In this document: piece after piece, positions 26,074-34,419 of the stretch | Position numbering within the stretch: the first letter of the stretch is position 1 | Layout: every line of letters begins with the position of its first letter | Origin: Paractinoplanes pyxinae | GTDB lineage: Bacteria > Actinomycetota > Actinomycetes > Mycobacteriales > Micromonosporaceae | Reading direction: 5' to 3' | NCBI RefSeq assembly: GCF_026626335.1 | Contig: NZ_JAPNTZ010000003.1 | Coordinates: 124,001-188,000, forward strand | Length of the DNA stretch: 64,000 nucleotides | Translations under genes and position numbers: made by a program | Notes under the pieces: generated by a model | The model's database searches: none | What the model was told of the DNA's origin: nothing | What the model saw: only the letters and a program-made list of their open reading frames with translations

Positions 26074-26439
26074 TCAGTCGTCCAGGCCGGCGAGGAGCCG
26101 GCGCAGCTCGGCCGCGTCGGCCTCGTCGAGTGAGGCGACGAACTGGCGCAGCACGGCGTGCCGGTCGGGGCGGTTGGACAGGGCGGCCCGCATGCGGGAG
26201 GCGGCGGCGGTGGCGGCGTCCTCGGCCGGCCAGTACGCGTGGCTGCGCCCGGCCCGCTGCCGTCGGAGCACGTCTTTCTCGTGCAGGCGGATCAGGATGG
26301 TCTGCACCGTGTTGTAGGCCAGGCCGCCGCCGAGCGCTTGCTGCACCTCGGTCGCCGTCAGTGGTCGCTGAGCCGACCAGAGCACGCCCATGACCTCGGC
26401 CTCCAGGCTGCCCGGGGCCCGCCGCCCGTCCTTCGTCAC
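26074..26439 (-). CDS. BlaI/MecI/CopY-family repressor
   Basis: 121 residues from ATG 26439. Winged-helix penicillinase-repressor fold: APGSLEAEVMGVLWSAQRPL, then ALGGGLAYNTVQTILIRLHE, then the wing KDVLRRQRAGRSHAYWPAED and a C-terminal dimerisation helix. No BlaR/M56 sensor protease partner is adjacent, which is common in actinomycetes. It lies 22 bp after the dtxR-type gene on the same strand, with a hairpin between them. It is a second candidate for binding the CTACA-N3-TGTAG sites, since BlaI/CopY half-sites are TACA/TGTA. Confidence 0.9.
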   Translation of the reverse strand: MTKDGRRAPGSLEAEVMGVLWSAQRPLTATEVQQALGGGLAYNTVQTILIRLHEKDVLRRQRAGRSHAYWPAEDAATAAASRMRAALSNRPDRHAVLRQFVASLDEADAAELRRLLAGLDD

Positions 26440-26450
26440 TTCCGACCTCC

Positions 26451-26472
26451 CGGGCGTCAGCTTAGACGCCCG
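26451..26472 (-). terminator. Hairpin between dtxR-type and blaI-type genes
   Basis: Perfect 8-bp stem CGGGCGTC / GACGCCCG with loop AGCTTA, spanning the stop codon of the upstream gene and lying 12 bp before the blaI-type start. No T-tract follows on the minus strand. It may be an intercistronic attenuator or the blaI operator. Confidence 0.45.
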
Positions 26473-27166
26473 TGCGAGCCGCCTTCCGGACGCTCGGACG
26501 GGCCGCCTCGACGACGTGGATGCCGCGGGCCACGGCGTAGGGCAGGCGGACCTCGGCGCCGGCCGCCGTGACCAGCACGCCGTCGGAGGCGGGCCGGAAC
26601 TCGACGTCGCGGCCGGCGCGCAGCGCGCTCAACAGCTCCGCGTCCTCCTGCGCCGATTCGGCGATGCGGGTCACCACGGCCCGGCCCGGGTGGTCGGCGT
26701 CGGCCAGCGGGTGCTCGCCACGCGGCCGGCGCCGCGACGAGCGGGGACCCCCGAGTCCGGACAGGCCGGGGATCGGATTGCCGTACGGCGAAAGCGCAGG
26801 CCGCCCGAGCCGGTCGTACAGGAGGGACTCGGCCCGGTCGGTCAGCGCGTGCTGGAACCGGTCGGCCTCGGCGTGCGCCTGCTCGTAGGGCACGCCCAGC
26901 TCGCGGACCAGCAACACCTCGGCCAGGCGGTGCTTGCGCAGCACCGAGGTGGCCCGGCGGCGGCCCGCGACGGTCAGCTCGAGGCGGCGCCGCGCGTCGA
27001 TGACGACCAGCCCGTCACGCGTCATGCGCTCGATCATGCGGCTGACGGTCGGAGCCGACCGGCCCAGCCGCTGGGCGAGGCGGGCCCCGATCGGGGGCAC
27101 CCCCTCCTCCTCACATTCGAGGATGATCCGCAGAGACATCCCGATGGGGTCGATCAGCTCCGCCAT
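26462..27166 (-). CDS. DtxR/MntR-family metal-dependent regulator
   Basis: 234 residues from ATG 27166. N-terminal winged helix (about 1-70, LAQRLGRSAPTVSRMIERM), a metal-binding dimerisation domain (about 75-145, LGVPYEQAHAEADRFQHALT, then SPYGNPIPG), and a C-terminal FeoA/SH3-like domain (about 160-234). This three-domain size fits actinobacterial metal-dependent regulators; iron versus manganese specificity cannot be decided. Its own promoter is apparently leaderless and overlaps a palindromic operator shared with dedA, consistent with autoregulation. The blaI-type gene follows. Confidence 0.88.
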   Translation of the reverse strand: MAELIDPIGMSLRIILECEEEGVPPIGARLAQRLGRSAPTVSRMIERMTRDGLVVIDARRRLELTVAGRRRATSVLRKHRLAEVLLVRELGVPYEQAHAEADRFQHALTDRAESLLYDRLGRPALSPYGNPIPGLSGLGGPRSSRRRPRGEHPLADADHPGRAVVTRIAESAQEDAELLSALRAGRDVEFRPASDGVLVTAAGAEVRLPYAVARGIHVVEAARPSVRKAARTGV

Positions 27167-27173
27167 CGACCGA

Positions 27174-27190
27174 TCCTACATCTTGTAGGA
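27174..27190 (-). promoter_or_regulatory. Operator and leaderless promoter of the dtxR-type gene
   Basis: TCCTACATCTTGTAGGA (27174-27190) is a perfect inverted repeat with a 3-nt centre. On the minus strand GTGACA (27200-27195) and TAGGAT (27178-27173) are 16 bp apart. TAGGAT ends six bases before the ATG, so transcription probably starts at or beside the start codon. The geometry relative to the start is identical at dedA. Confidence 0.78.
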
Positions 27191-27196
27191 GAAGTG

Positions 27197-28072
27197 TCAC
27201 GCCGCCGGCACTCGCACGGGTACGGCGATCACGCTGCCCTCGTGCGCGGCCCGCCGCGCGTGCTCGTAGAAGTCGGGGGCGGCGCAGGCGAACAGGGTCG
27301 TGCCGCCCAGCGCGCAGGCGTAGACGTTGGTGCCCGGCCGCACCTCGTCGGTGATCTCGCCGCCCTCGACCACCCGGATCAGCCGCCCGCCGACGGCGTC
27401 GGCCACCCACAGGCCGCCCTCGGCGTCCAGGCACGAGCCGTCGGGGGCCACGGCCAGCTGCGCGATCGCCCCGGCCACGCTGAGGTCGGTCGGCAGCGGC
27501 CCGAACTCGGCCCACACCCGCCGGTTGACCAGGCCGCCGCCGGCGTCGAGGTCGAAGGCGGTGATCCGGTTGCCGAAGGTCTCGTTGACCAGCACGCTGC
27601 CGCCGGGGGTGAGCGCGATGGCGTTGGGGAACCACAGGTCGGTGGCCAGTTCGGTGACCGTGCCGTCGGGATCGGCCCGGTGCAGCGCGGCCGGCGCGAG
27701 CGGTTCCCCGCCCATCAGGTCGAAACCGAAGTTGCCGACGTAGGCGCGGCCCTGGTCGTCGACCGCCATGTCGTTCAGGTGGCCGGTCGCGTGCCCGCTC
27801 AGGTCGGCGTGGGTGACCAGGCGGCCGTCGGGCTCGCGGCGCAGGATCCGGCGGTCGCGCATCGAGACCACCAGCAGCCGCCCGTCGGGCAGCCAGCCGA
27901 GGCCGGACGGCTGCTGCTCCACCGTCGCCTCGAGCCGGAGGTCGGAGCCGTCCGCGCGGACGGAGTTGACCTCGGACGTGTAGAAGTCGGAGAACCAGAG
28001 CCGCCCCTCGTGCCAGCGGGGCGCCTCGGTGAATTGGAATCCGTCGAGCACGGTGGTGACCTCGGCCGTCAT
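27197..28072 (-). CDS. SMP-30/gluconolactonase/LRE family protein
   Basis: 291 residues from ATG 28072. Six-bladed beta-propeller calcium lactonase type. Visible family features are FTEAPRWHEGRLWFSDF near the N-terminus (metal-binding Glu), GHLNDMAVDDQGRAYVGNFG and WFPNAIALTPGG (metal-binding Asn/Asp), and LWVADAVGGRLIRV. It probably hydrolyses a sugar lactone in the cytosol. The start was chosen at MTAEVTTVLDGFQFTEAP, since the longer frame to 28150 is Arg/Ser-rich. Divergent from the LuxR-type regulator. Confidence 0.87.
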   Translation of the reverse strand: MTAEVTTVLDGFQFTEAPRWHEGRLWFSDFYTSEVNSVRADGSDLRLEATVEQQPSGLGWLPDGRLLVVSMRDRRILRREPDGRLVTHADLSGHATGHLNDMAVDDQGRAYVGNFGFDLMGGEPLAPAALHRADPDGTVTELATDLWFPNAIALTPGGSVLVNETFGNRITAFDLDAGGGLVNRRVWAEFGPLPTDLSVAGAIAQLAVAPDGSCLDAEGGLWVADAVGGRLIRVVEGGEITDEVRPGTNVYACALGGTTLFACAAPDFYEHARRAAHEGSVIAVPVRVPAA

Positions 28073-28103
28073 CGCCCGATGATCGGCCCGCACGCGGCCG
28101 TGA

Positions 28104-28138
28104 GGCAAGGACTTGCCGGAAACTCGCGATTCCTTGCC
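28104..28138. promoter_or_regulatory. GGCAAG/CTTGCC inverted repeats between divergent genes
   Basis: GGCAAG at 28104, CTTGCC at 28112 and CTTGCC at 28133. The outer pair forms an 8-bp perfect inverted repeat (GGCAAGGA / TCCTTGCC) with a 19-nt gap. It lies between the SMP-30 gene and the LuxR-type regulator and is a candidate operator for either. Confidence 0.4.
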
Positions 28139-28192
28139 CGAAGCGGTCATCAGCCGTCGTTTCCGCCGAATCGGCGGGTAGCTTGCTGCTTC

Positions 28193-30907
28193 CTGGTTGC
28201 CGGTATCTCAGGGTGGCTCACCATCGAACTCTTCGGACGACAGGCTGAACTGGCGGCGCTGTCCCATCTTCCCGGCGCCGTCCGGCTGATCTGCGGCGAG
28301 CCCGGCGTCGGCAAGTCGTCGTTGCTGGCGGCGGTGGCCGACCGGGCGATCGCCGACGGGCTGCGCGTGCTGCGGGCGTCCGGATCCGAGTACGAGGCCG
28401 ACGTCAGCTACGCGGCGCTGAATCAACTTCTGCTTCCCGCGTACGCCGATCTGGCGCATCTTCCTCCGGGGCCTCGCGAGGCGTTGTCGGTGGCGCTCGG
28501 CTTCGGGCCCGGCGCCGCCCCCGACCCGCTGCTGGTCTGCAACGCCGTGCTGCTGCTGATCCGCACGATGGCCGAGGAGAGACCGCTGATCCTGGTCGTC
28601 GACGATCTGCAGTGGATCGACCGGGCCAGCGCGGTCGTGCTCGGGTTCCTGGCCCGGCGTCTCGAGGGCAGCCCGGCCGGGCTGCTGGCTTCGGCCCGTA
28701 CGGGCACGGCGGGCTTCCTCGACCGGCGCGGGCTGGACGAGACGGTGGTGGGCCCGCTCGACGACGACGCGGCCGCCCGCCTCGTCGAGGTCAGCTATCC
28801 CGGGATGCCCGAGCCCGTACGGCGAAGGCTGTTGACCCTGGCCCAGGGCAACCCGCTCGCGTTGATGGAGTTGCCGGCCACCCTGCTCGCGGCGACCCGG
28901 TCCGCGACCCCGGCCGGCGAGGTCGTGCCGCTGAGCGACCGCCTGCAGTCGATGTTCGCCGCGCGCATGGCCGGGCTGCCCGACGCCACCCGCCGGTTGC
29001 TGCTGCTGGCCACGTTCGAGGGCGCGGGTGACGTACGCGTGCTGCGAGCCGCCGCCGGACCGCCCGGCCTGACCGATCTGGGGCCGGCCGAGCGCGTCCA
29101 GCTGGTGCGGGTGGACGACGCCACGGCCCGGCTGACGTTCCGGCATCCGCTGATCCGCTCGGCCGTGGTGGCGATGTCGACCCACGAGGAGCGTCGCGGC
29201 GCCCACCTTGCCTTGGCCGCCGCGCTGGCCGGCGACCCCGAACGCCGGGCCTGGCACCTGTCGGCCGCCGCCACCGGGCCCGACGAATCGGTGGCCCAGC
29301 TGCTGGAGGAGGTGGCGCACCGGGTCATGCTCCGCGGCGACGCGCTGGCCGCGAGCACGTCACTCGTCCGGGCGGCCGAACTCAGCGCCACCAGTGCCGA
29401 TCGCGGGCGGCGGCTGGCCGAGGCGGCCTACATCGGCGCCGAGGCGAGCGGTTCGGCCGAGGCGGCGGCCCTGCTGCACGACGCCCGGCGCGACGGCCCG
29501 GGCTCGCTGCACGCGGCCAACGCGGCCGCCTTCCTGATGCTGAACGGCGACGGGGACGTCGACACCGCCCACCGTCTGGTCGCCGGGGCCATCGAGGCCG
29601 GCGACCACGGCTGGCGGGCCGGCGACCCGGCGCTCATCGAATCCATGAACACGTTGCTGCTGCTGAGTTGGTACGGCGGTGCCGAGCACTATTGGGTGGC
29701 CTTCCACCGAGCAATGGGCCGGCTGCGCCCCGAGCCGCCCGACGTGCTGGCGCTGGCCGCCCGCACGTTTCCCGACCCCGTGCGTACGGGTGTCTCGGCG
29801 CAGCCGTTGATCGAGCCCGTTCTGGCCTCGCTGGCCGCCGAGACCGACCCGACCCGGATCATGCGGATCGGCACGGCCTCGGTCTATCTCGACCGCCTGG
29901 GCGACTGTCGCGAGTCGTCGTGGCGCCTGGTCGAGCAGGGCCGGGCGGGCGGCGCGACCCGGCGGCACCTCGGCGCTCTCATGCACCTGTGCCTGGACGA
30001 CTACCTCTCCGGCCGGTGGGACGAAGCCGAGGAGCTGGCGGGGGAGGGGCAGCGCATCTGCGACAGCGGCGGGTTCCCGTTCTTCGCCTGGTACTTCCGC
30101 TACCACCGGGCCGTGATCGCCGCCGGCCGGGGCCGGTTCGACGAGGCGTACGGGCTGGCCGACGAGATGACCCACTGGGCGCTGCCGCGCGGGGTGGCCG
30201 CCGCGGCGTTGTTCGCCCACCACCCCCGCGCCCTGGCCGCCGCCGGGCAGGGCGACTTCGGCGCCGCCTTCCGCCACGCGGCCGCGATGAGCCCGCCCGG
30301 CGTCCTGGCCCCGTACGCGCCGCACTGCACCTGGGTGATGATCGACCTGGTCGAGGCGGCGATACGCAGCGGCCGCCCGGCCGAGGCGCGGGCCCACGTC
30401 GAGGCGATGCGGGCCGCCGGCATCGAGCGGCTGTCGCCGCGCATGCGGATGCTGCAGGCCACCGCCGAGGTCCTGACCGGCGGCGACATCTCCGGGCTGG
30501 AGGCCGCGCTGAACGACCGCTGGCTGTTCGAGGCGTCCCGGGCCCGGCTGATTCTGGGCGAACGGCTCCGCCGCGAGGCGACGCCGACCGAGGCGGCCCG
30601 GCACCTGCTGGCCGCCCGCGACGGTTTCGCCGCGATGGCCGCCGAGCCGTGGCTGGCCCGCGCCCAGCAGGAGTTGCGCGCGGCCGGGCACCGCGAGGCG
30701 GTCGCGCCCGCCGCCGGCCCGGTCGAGCTGACCGCCCAGGAGCTGCAGATCGCCCAGCTCGCCGCGTCCGGGCTGACCAACAAGCAGATCGCCGAGCGCC
30801 TGTTTCTCTCGCACCGCACGGTCGGCGCCCACCTGTACCGCATCTTCCCCAAGCTCGGCATCGCCTCCCGGGCCGGCCTGCGGGACGCGCTGTCCCGGAC
30901 GACTTAA
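28193..30907 (+). CDS. LuxR-family regulator with AAA/NB-ARC-type ATPase (LAL type)
   Basis: About 900 residues. N-terminal P-loop GEPGVGKSSLLAAVAD (about 36-51), Walker B LILVVDDLQWID (about 132), a helical TPR-like middle, and a C-terminal LuxR HTH (LTAQELQIAQLAASGLTNKQ, then HRTVGAHLYRIF). Large ATP-dependent activator of the MalT/LAL kind; the inducer is unknown. The start is uncertain: no ATG, GTG or TTG lies in frame near the expected N-terminus. The options are CTG 28193, ATC 28223 (preceded by AGGGTGG at six bases) or a distant GTG 28100. It lies just upstream of the SDR operon on the same strand, which is the likely target. Confidence 0.88.
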   Translation: MVAGISGWLTIELFGRQAELAALSHLPGAVRLICGEPGVGKSSLLAAVADRAIADGLRVLRASGSEYEADVSYAALNQLLLPAYADLAHLPPGPREALSVALGFGPGAAPDPLLVCNAVLLLIRTMAEERPLILVVDDLQWIDRASAVVLGFLARRLEGSPAGLLASARTGTAGFLDRRGLDETVVGPLDDDAAARLVEVSYPGMPEPVRRRLLTLAQGNPLALMELPATLLAATRSATPAGEVVPLSDRLQSMFAARMAGLPDATRRLLLLATFEGAGDVRVLRAAAGPPGLTDLGPAERVQLVRVDDATARLTFRHPLIRSAVVAMSTHEERRGAHLALAAALAGDPERRAWHLSAAATGPDESVAQLLEEVAHRVMLRGDALAASTSLVRAAELSATSADRGRRLAEAAYIGAEASGSAEAAALLHDARRDGPGSLHAANAAAFLMLNGDGDVDTAHRLVAGAIEAGDHGWRAGDPALIESMNTLLLLSWYGGAEHYWVAFHRAMGRLRPEPPDVLALAARTFPDPVRTGVSAQPLIEPVLASLAAETDPTRIMRIGTASVYLDRLGDCRESSWRLVEQGRAGGATRRHLGALMHLCLDDYLSGRWDEAEELAGEGQRICDSGGFPFFAWYFRYHRAVIAAGRGRFDEAYGLADEMTHWALPRGVAAAALFAHHPRALAAAGQGDFGAAFRHAAAMSPPGVLAPYAPHCTWVMIDLVEAAIRSGRPAEARAHVEAMRAAGIERLSPRMRMLQATAEVLTGGDISGLEAALNDRWLFEASRARLILGERLRREATPTEAARHLLAARDGFAAMAAEPWLARAQQELRAAGHREAVAPAAGPVELTAQELQIAQLAASGLTNKQIAERLFLSHRTVGAHLYRIFPKLGIASRAGLRDALSRTT

Positions 30908-30987
30908 GTCGTCGCCGTCCGGAGTGGACACCAGGCCGCGGTCGTTCGACAGATGTGCTCTGACCTGGTATTTCGCAGAGTTGAGGC

Positions 30988-31749
30988 ATGAACACAGTGC
31001 TGATCACAGGAACCTCGTCCGGGTACGGCGCGCAGACCGCGCGGTACTTCCACTCCCAAGGCTGGAACGTCATCGCGACGATGCGCAGCCCCCGCTCCGG
31101 CGTGCTGCCCGAGTCGGACCGGCTGCGCGTCCTTCAACTCGACGTGACCGACCAGGACAGCATCGACGCCGCCTTCGCGGCCGCCGGGCCGATCGACGCG
31201 CTCGTCAACAACGCGGGCATCGGGTCGATCGGTGCCTTCGAGGGCACCCCGCTGAGCCGCGTCCGCGAGATCTTCGAGACCAACACGTTCGGCGTCATGG
31301 CCACGACGCACGCCGTGATCCCGCAGTTCCGCGAGCGCGGCTCGGGCGTCATCGTCAACGTGACCTCCAGCGTGGTGCTGGGCCACATGCCGCTCTCGGC
31401 CGCCTACAAGGCCAGCAAGACGGCGATCGAGGGGTTCACGTCGTCGCTGGCGCTGGAACTGGCCGGCTTCGGGGTGTCGGCCAAGACGGTCGAACCGGGC
31501 TCCTGCCTGTCGACCAACTTCGCGGCCCGGGCCACCAACTACGTCGACCTCACCGAATCGCTGGACGAGCTGGTTCCGGCGCCGTACGTGCCGTTCGCCA
31601 CCAAGTCGCTCGGCGACTTCCTGGGCCAGGACCTGTTCACCACGGAGTCCGACGTCGCCCGCACGGTCTGGCAGGCCGTGCACGACACCACCGGCCGGCT
31701 GCGGTTCCCGGCCGGCCCGGACGCCGTCCGGCTCGACCAGGCCAAGTGA
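30988..31749 (+). CDS. Short-chain dehydrogenase/reductase
   Basis: 253 residues. Classical SDR: the cofactor motif is TGTSSGYGAQTARYF (TGxxxGxG), then DVTD, NNAGIG (about 71-76), the catalytic Ser in NVTSSVV, and YKASK (Tyr and Lys intact). The substrate is unknown. It is the first gene of a three-gene operon with a methyltransferase-like protein (7-bp gap) and a SnoaL-like protein, placed directly after the LuxR-type regulator. Confidence 0.9.
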   Translation: MNTVLITGTSSGYGAQTARYFHSQGWNVIATMRSPRSGVLPESDRLRVLQLDVTDQDSIDAAFAAAGPIDALVNNAGIGSIGAFEGTPLSRVREIFETNTFGVMATTHAVIPQFRERGSGVIVNVTSSVVLGHMPLSAAYKASKTAIEGFTSSLALELAGFGVSAKTVEPGSCLSTNFAARATNYVDLTESLDELVPAPYVPFATKSLGDFLGQDLFTTESDVARTVWQAVHDTTGRLRFPAGPDAVRLDQAK

Positions 31750-31756
31750 GGCGGCC

Positions 31757-32347
31757 ATGTCGTTCCTGACCGAGTTCCTGCGCAGCCCGCTGACCGTCGG
31801 CGCGGTCGCGCCCAGCGGTTCCGCGCTGGCCCGGGTGGCCACCGCGCCGGTGCCGCGGGCGTCCGACGTCGTGGTCGTCGAACTGGGCCCCGGCACCGGG
31901 GCCTTCACCGCGGCGATCCAGCAACGGCTGGCCGGCCGCGGGCGGCACGTCGTCCTCGAGATCAACGAGCGGTTCGCCGAGCAGCTGTCCCGCCGTTTCC
32001 CGTCGGTCGAGGCGGTCGTGGCCGACGCCGCCGACATCGGGACGGTGCTCTCGGAGCGGGCCGACGTCATCGTGAGCGGCCTGCCCTGGGCCGCCTTCGC
32101 CCCTGGCCGTCAGCGCGACGTGCTGGCGGCGGCCACCGAGGTGCTGCGCCCCGACGGCGTCTTCACCACCTTCGCGTACGTGCACGCGCGCTGGGCCCCG
32201 CCGGCCCGCCGCCTGCACCGGTCCCTGGAGAGCCGCTTCGACGAAGTGGTGACCGGCCGCACGGTGTGGGCCAACCTGCCACCCGCCCTCGTCTACAGCT
32301 GCCGCCGCCCGGCGGCCCGCCTTACGAAGGAGCACGAGTATGTCTGA
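31757..32347 (+). CDS. SAM-dependent methyltransferase, phospholipid N-methyltransferase-like
   Basis: 196 residues. The start FLTEFLRSPLTVGAVAPSGS is characteristic of PmtA-like/rRNA-adenine-dimethylase-like proteins, followed by SAM motif VVELGPGTGAFTAAI and VVLEINERFAEQL (acidic SAM-binding residue). Motif IV is DVIVSGLPWAAFAP. It could methylate a lipid head group, or the methyl acceptor could be the product of the adjacent SDR. It overlaps the SnoaL-like gene by eight bases. Confidence 0.82.
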   Translation: MSFLTEFLRSPLTVGAVAPSGSALARVATAPVPRASDVVVVELGPGTGAFTAAIQQRLAGRGRHVVLEINERFAEQLSRRFPSVEAVVADAADIGTVLSERADVIVSGLPWAAFAPGRQRDVLAAATEVLRPDGVFTTFAYVHARWAPPARRLHRSLESRFDEVVTGRTVWANLPPALVYSCRRPAARLTKEHEYV

Positions 32348-32744
32348 GCAGAACAAGCAGATCGTCCGCAACTACTTCGAGGAGCTGGACCGCGGCCGCA
32401 CCACCCCGGTCCACCTGTGCACCGAGGACTACCAGTTCCACCCGGCCGGCTTCCCGACGATGGACCGGAACGGGGTGAAGGCCTTCGGGAACGCGTTCTT
32501 CGCGGGCATGACCGACCTGCGGCACCCGCTCGACGAGCTGATCGCCGAGGGCGACCTGGTCGCGCTGCGCTGCCGCTACGAGGGCACGCACGACGGGGAA
32601 CTGCTGGGCGTGCCGCCGACCGGCAACCGGGTGTCGGCGGTCGGCATCGGGGTCATGCGGATCGCCGACGGCAAGATCGCCGAGTTCTGGGTGTCGCCGG
32701 ACCGGGCGACCATCCTGCAGCAGATCGGGGCGCTGCCGGGCTGA
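32340..32744 (+). CDS. SnoaL-like polyketide cyclase / ester cyclase family protein
   Basis: 134 residues, NTF2-like fold: QIVRNYFEELDRGRTTPVHL, YQFHPAGFPTMDRNG, RCRYEGTHDGELLG and GVMRIADGKIAEFWVSPDR. This is the SnoaL/ester-cyclase pattern, but the chemistry is undetermined. Start ATG 32340, with AAGGAG seven bases before it. Last gene of the SDR operon. Confidence 0.85.
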   Translation: MSEQNKQIVRNYFEELDRGRTTPVHLCTEDYQFHPAGFPTMDRNGVKAFGNAFFAGMTDLRHPLDELIAEGDLVALRCRYEGTHDGELLGVPPTGNRVSAVGIGVMRIADGKIAEFWVSPDRATILQQIGALPG

Positions 32745-32791
32745 TCCCTCAGGAGTGAGCCGGCGGCGTGCGGCGTGGTTGAATCGCTCGC

Positions 32792-33673
32792 ATGCCGCTC
32801 GGCGAACTGCGGGACCTGCTGGCCCGCCACGCGCGCCCCGACCTGCGTACGGCGATCGAGGACGTCCAGATCATGCGGGCCGACCGGCCGTATCCGCCCG
32901 CTCCCACCACGTACGGGAAAGTCTTTGTGGTTGTGGCGCAGGGGACCAAACGCTGTGGTTATGGCGAGACGGTCTACGAGTACGGCGCCGGGCAGTACCT
33001 GGTGGCGTCGGTCGACATGCCGGTGACCAGCCACTTCAGCGAGGCCGGCCCGCAGCGGCCGGGGCTCGGCTTCGGCCTGACCCTGCACCCGGCGGCCGTG
33101 GCCGAGATGCTGGTGGACGACGCCCAGGCCGGCGGCGACGCCCCGTTCGGACTCGGGGTGAGCGAGACGCCGCCGGCCCTGCTCGACGCCGTGGTCCGGC
33201 TGCTGCGGTTGCTCGACGAGCCGGCCGACATCCCGGTGCTGGCCCCGCTGATCAAGCGCGAGATCATCTGGCGGCTGATCCGGGGCGAGCAGGGCGCGAT
33301 CGTCCGCCAGCTCGGCCGGTCCGACAGCAGCCTCAGCCACGTCGGCCGGGCCGTCCGCTGGATCCGCGACAACTACCAGCGCGGTTTCCAGGTCGAGGAG
33401 GCGGCCCAGGTGGCCGGCATGAGCCTGGCCGCGTTCTACCGCAACTTCCAGGCCGCCACCGCGATGACCCCGATCCAGTTCCAGAAGCAGATCCGGCTGC
33501 AGCAGGCCCGCCTGCAGCTGGCGGCCGACCCCACCGACATCGCCGGCGTCAGCCGCCGCGTCGGCTACGATAGCCCGTCGCAGTTCAGCCGCGACTACCG
33601 CCGCCAGTTCGGCCTGCCCCCGAGCCAGGACACCGGCGCGGTCAGGCCAGCAGCGCGCCGCCGTCGACAGTGA
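32792..33673 (+). CDS. AraC-family transcriptional regulator
   Basis: 293 residues. N-terminal cupin-like AraC_N domain (PF06719-like; KVFVVVAQGTKRCGYGETVY, YLVASVDMPVTSHF) and C-terminal double HTH (about 190-285: IRDNYQRGFQVEEAAQVAGM, FYRNFQAATAMTPIQFQKQI, RVGYDSPSQFSRDYRRQFG). Its 3' end overlaps the convergent SDR gene by 32 bp. AraC_N regulators of this type often control an adjacent oxidoreductase; either flanking SDR could be the target. Confidence 0.9.
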   Translation: MPLGELRDLLARHARPDLRTAIEDVQIMRADRPYPPAPTTYGKVFVVVAQGTKRCGYGETVYEYGAGQYLVASVDMPVTSHFSEAGPQRPGLGFGLTLHPAAVAEMLVDDAQAGGDAPFGLGVSETPPALLDAVVRLLRLLDEPADIPVLAPLIKREIIWRLIRGEQGAIVRQLGRSDSSLSHVGRAVRWIRDNYQRGFQVEEAAQVAGMSLAAFYRNFQAATAMTPIQFQKQIRLQQARLQLAADPTDIAGVSRRVGYDSPSQFSRDYRRQFGLPPSQDTGAVRPAARRRRQ

Positions 33674-34337
33674 GCACCGTGCCCGTGGTGAACGGCTGAC
33701 CGATCAGATAGAGGTAGGCGTCGGCCACGTCGGCCACTTCACCGACCCGGCGCAGGGGCACGGCGGCCGCGGTCTCGGCGTAGAACTGCTCGACGTCCGC
33801 GCCCCACATCGGCGAGCGGGTGACGCCGGGCTTCACGGCGTTGACCCGGATCGGGGCCAGTTCCACGGCCAGCGCCCGGGTCAGCCCCTCGACCGCCCCG
33901 CAGATGCTCGACGCGACCGCCCAGCCCGGCCCCGGCCGGTCGGCCGCCGTGCCGCTGGTCAGCGTGATCGAACCGCCCTCGCGCAAGTGCGGCAGGGCGG
34001 CCCGCACCGCGGCGAGCGCGCCGAAGTAGCGCACCCCGAAGAACTCGCGAGCCTGCTCGACGTCCAGCGACGCCATCGGGGTCAGCGCGAGCTGCTCGCC
34101 CGCGGTGTAGACGAGGTGGTCGAACGGGCCGATCTCGTCGAAGAGGCCGGTGGGGGCGTGGCCGAGGTCGGCGGTCCGGCCGGTCGCGCCGAGGCGTTCG
34201 GCCGCCTCGCGTACGCGCTGCTCGTTCCGGGAGACGACGACCACTTCGGCTCCGCGCTCGACGGCCGCCTCGGCCACCGCGTACCCGATCCCCGACGTGC
34301 CGCCGAGGACAACCACCCGCTCTTTCGCAATGTTCAT
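33642..34337 (-). CDS. SDR-fold protein lacking the catalytic Tyr/Lys
   Basis: 231 residues. Rossmann motif VLGGTSGIGYAVAEAA, SITLTSG at the catalytic Ser position, and LTVDGGALLA at the C-terminus. At the expected YxxxK site the sequence is ASSICGAVEGLTRA, so Tyr and Lys are replaced by Ala and Cys while the following helix is conserved. It may therefore be a non-oxidoreductase SDR (binding or regulatory role) or use different chemistry. It is divergent from a LysR-type gene, the usual arrangement for a LysR-regulated target. Confidence 0.85.
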   Translation of the reverse strand: MNIAKERVVVLGGTSGIGYAVAEAAVERGAEVVVVSRNEQRVREAAERLGATGRTADLGHAPTGLFDEIGPFDHLVYTAGEQLALTPMASLDVEQAREFFGVRYFGALAAVRAALPHLREGGSITLTSGTAADRPGPGWAVASSICGAVEGLTRALAVELAPIRVNAVKPGVTRSPMWGADVEQFYAETAAAVPLRRVGEVADVADAYLYLIGQPFTTGTVLTVDGGALLA

Positions 34338-34419
34338 GCGTCAACGCTGCGCCCGGACCGGCGGTCGCGTCCAAGACCTGTTCCGTCGGCTGTAATACCC
34401 TCGGAGCATCGACGTCGAC

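Noticed and set aside
26074..26439. Intact BlaR-BlaI beta-lactam sensing pair
   Set aside because: Only the repressor is present; the nearest protease gene is an M50 enzyme, not an M56 BlaR-type sensor, and no beta-lactamase is nearby.
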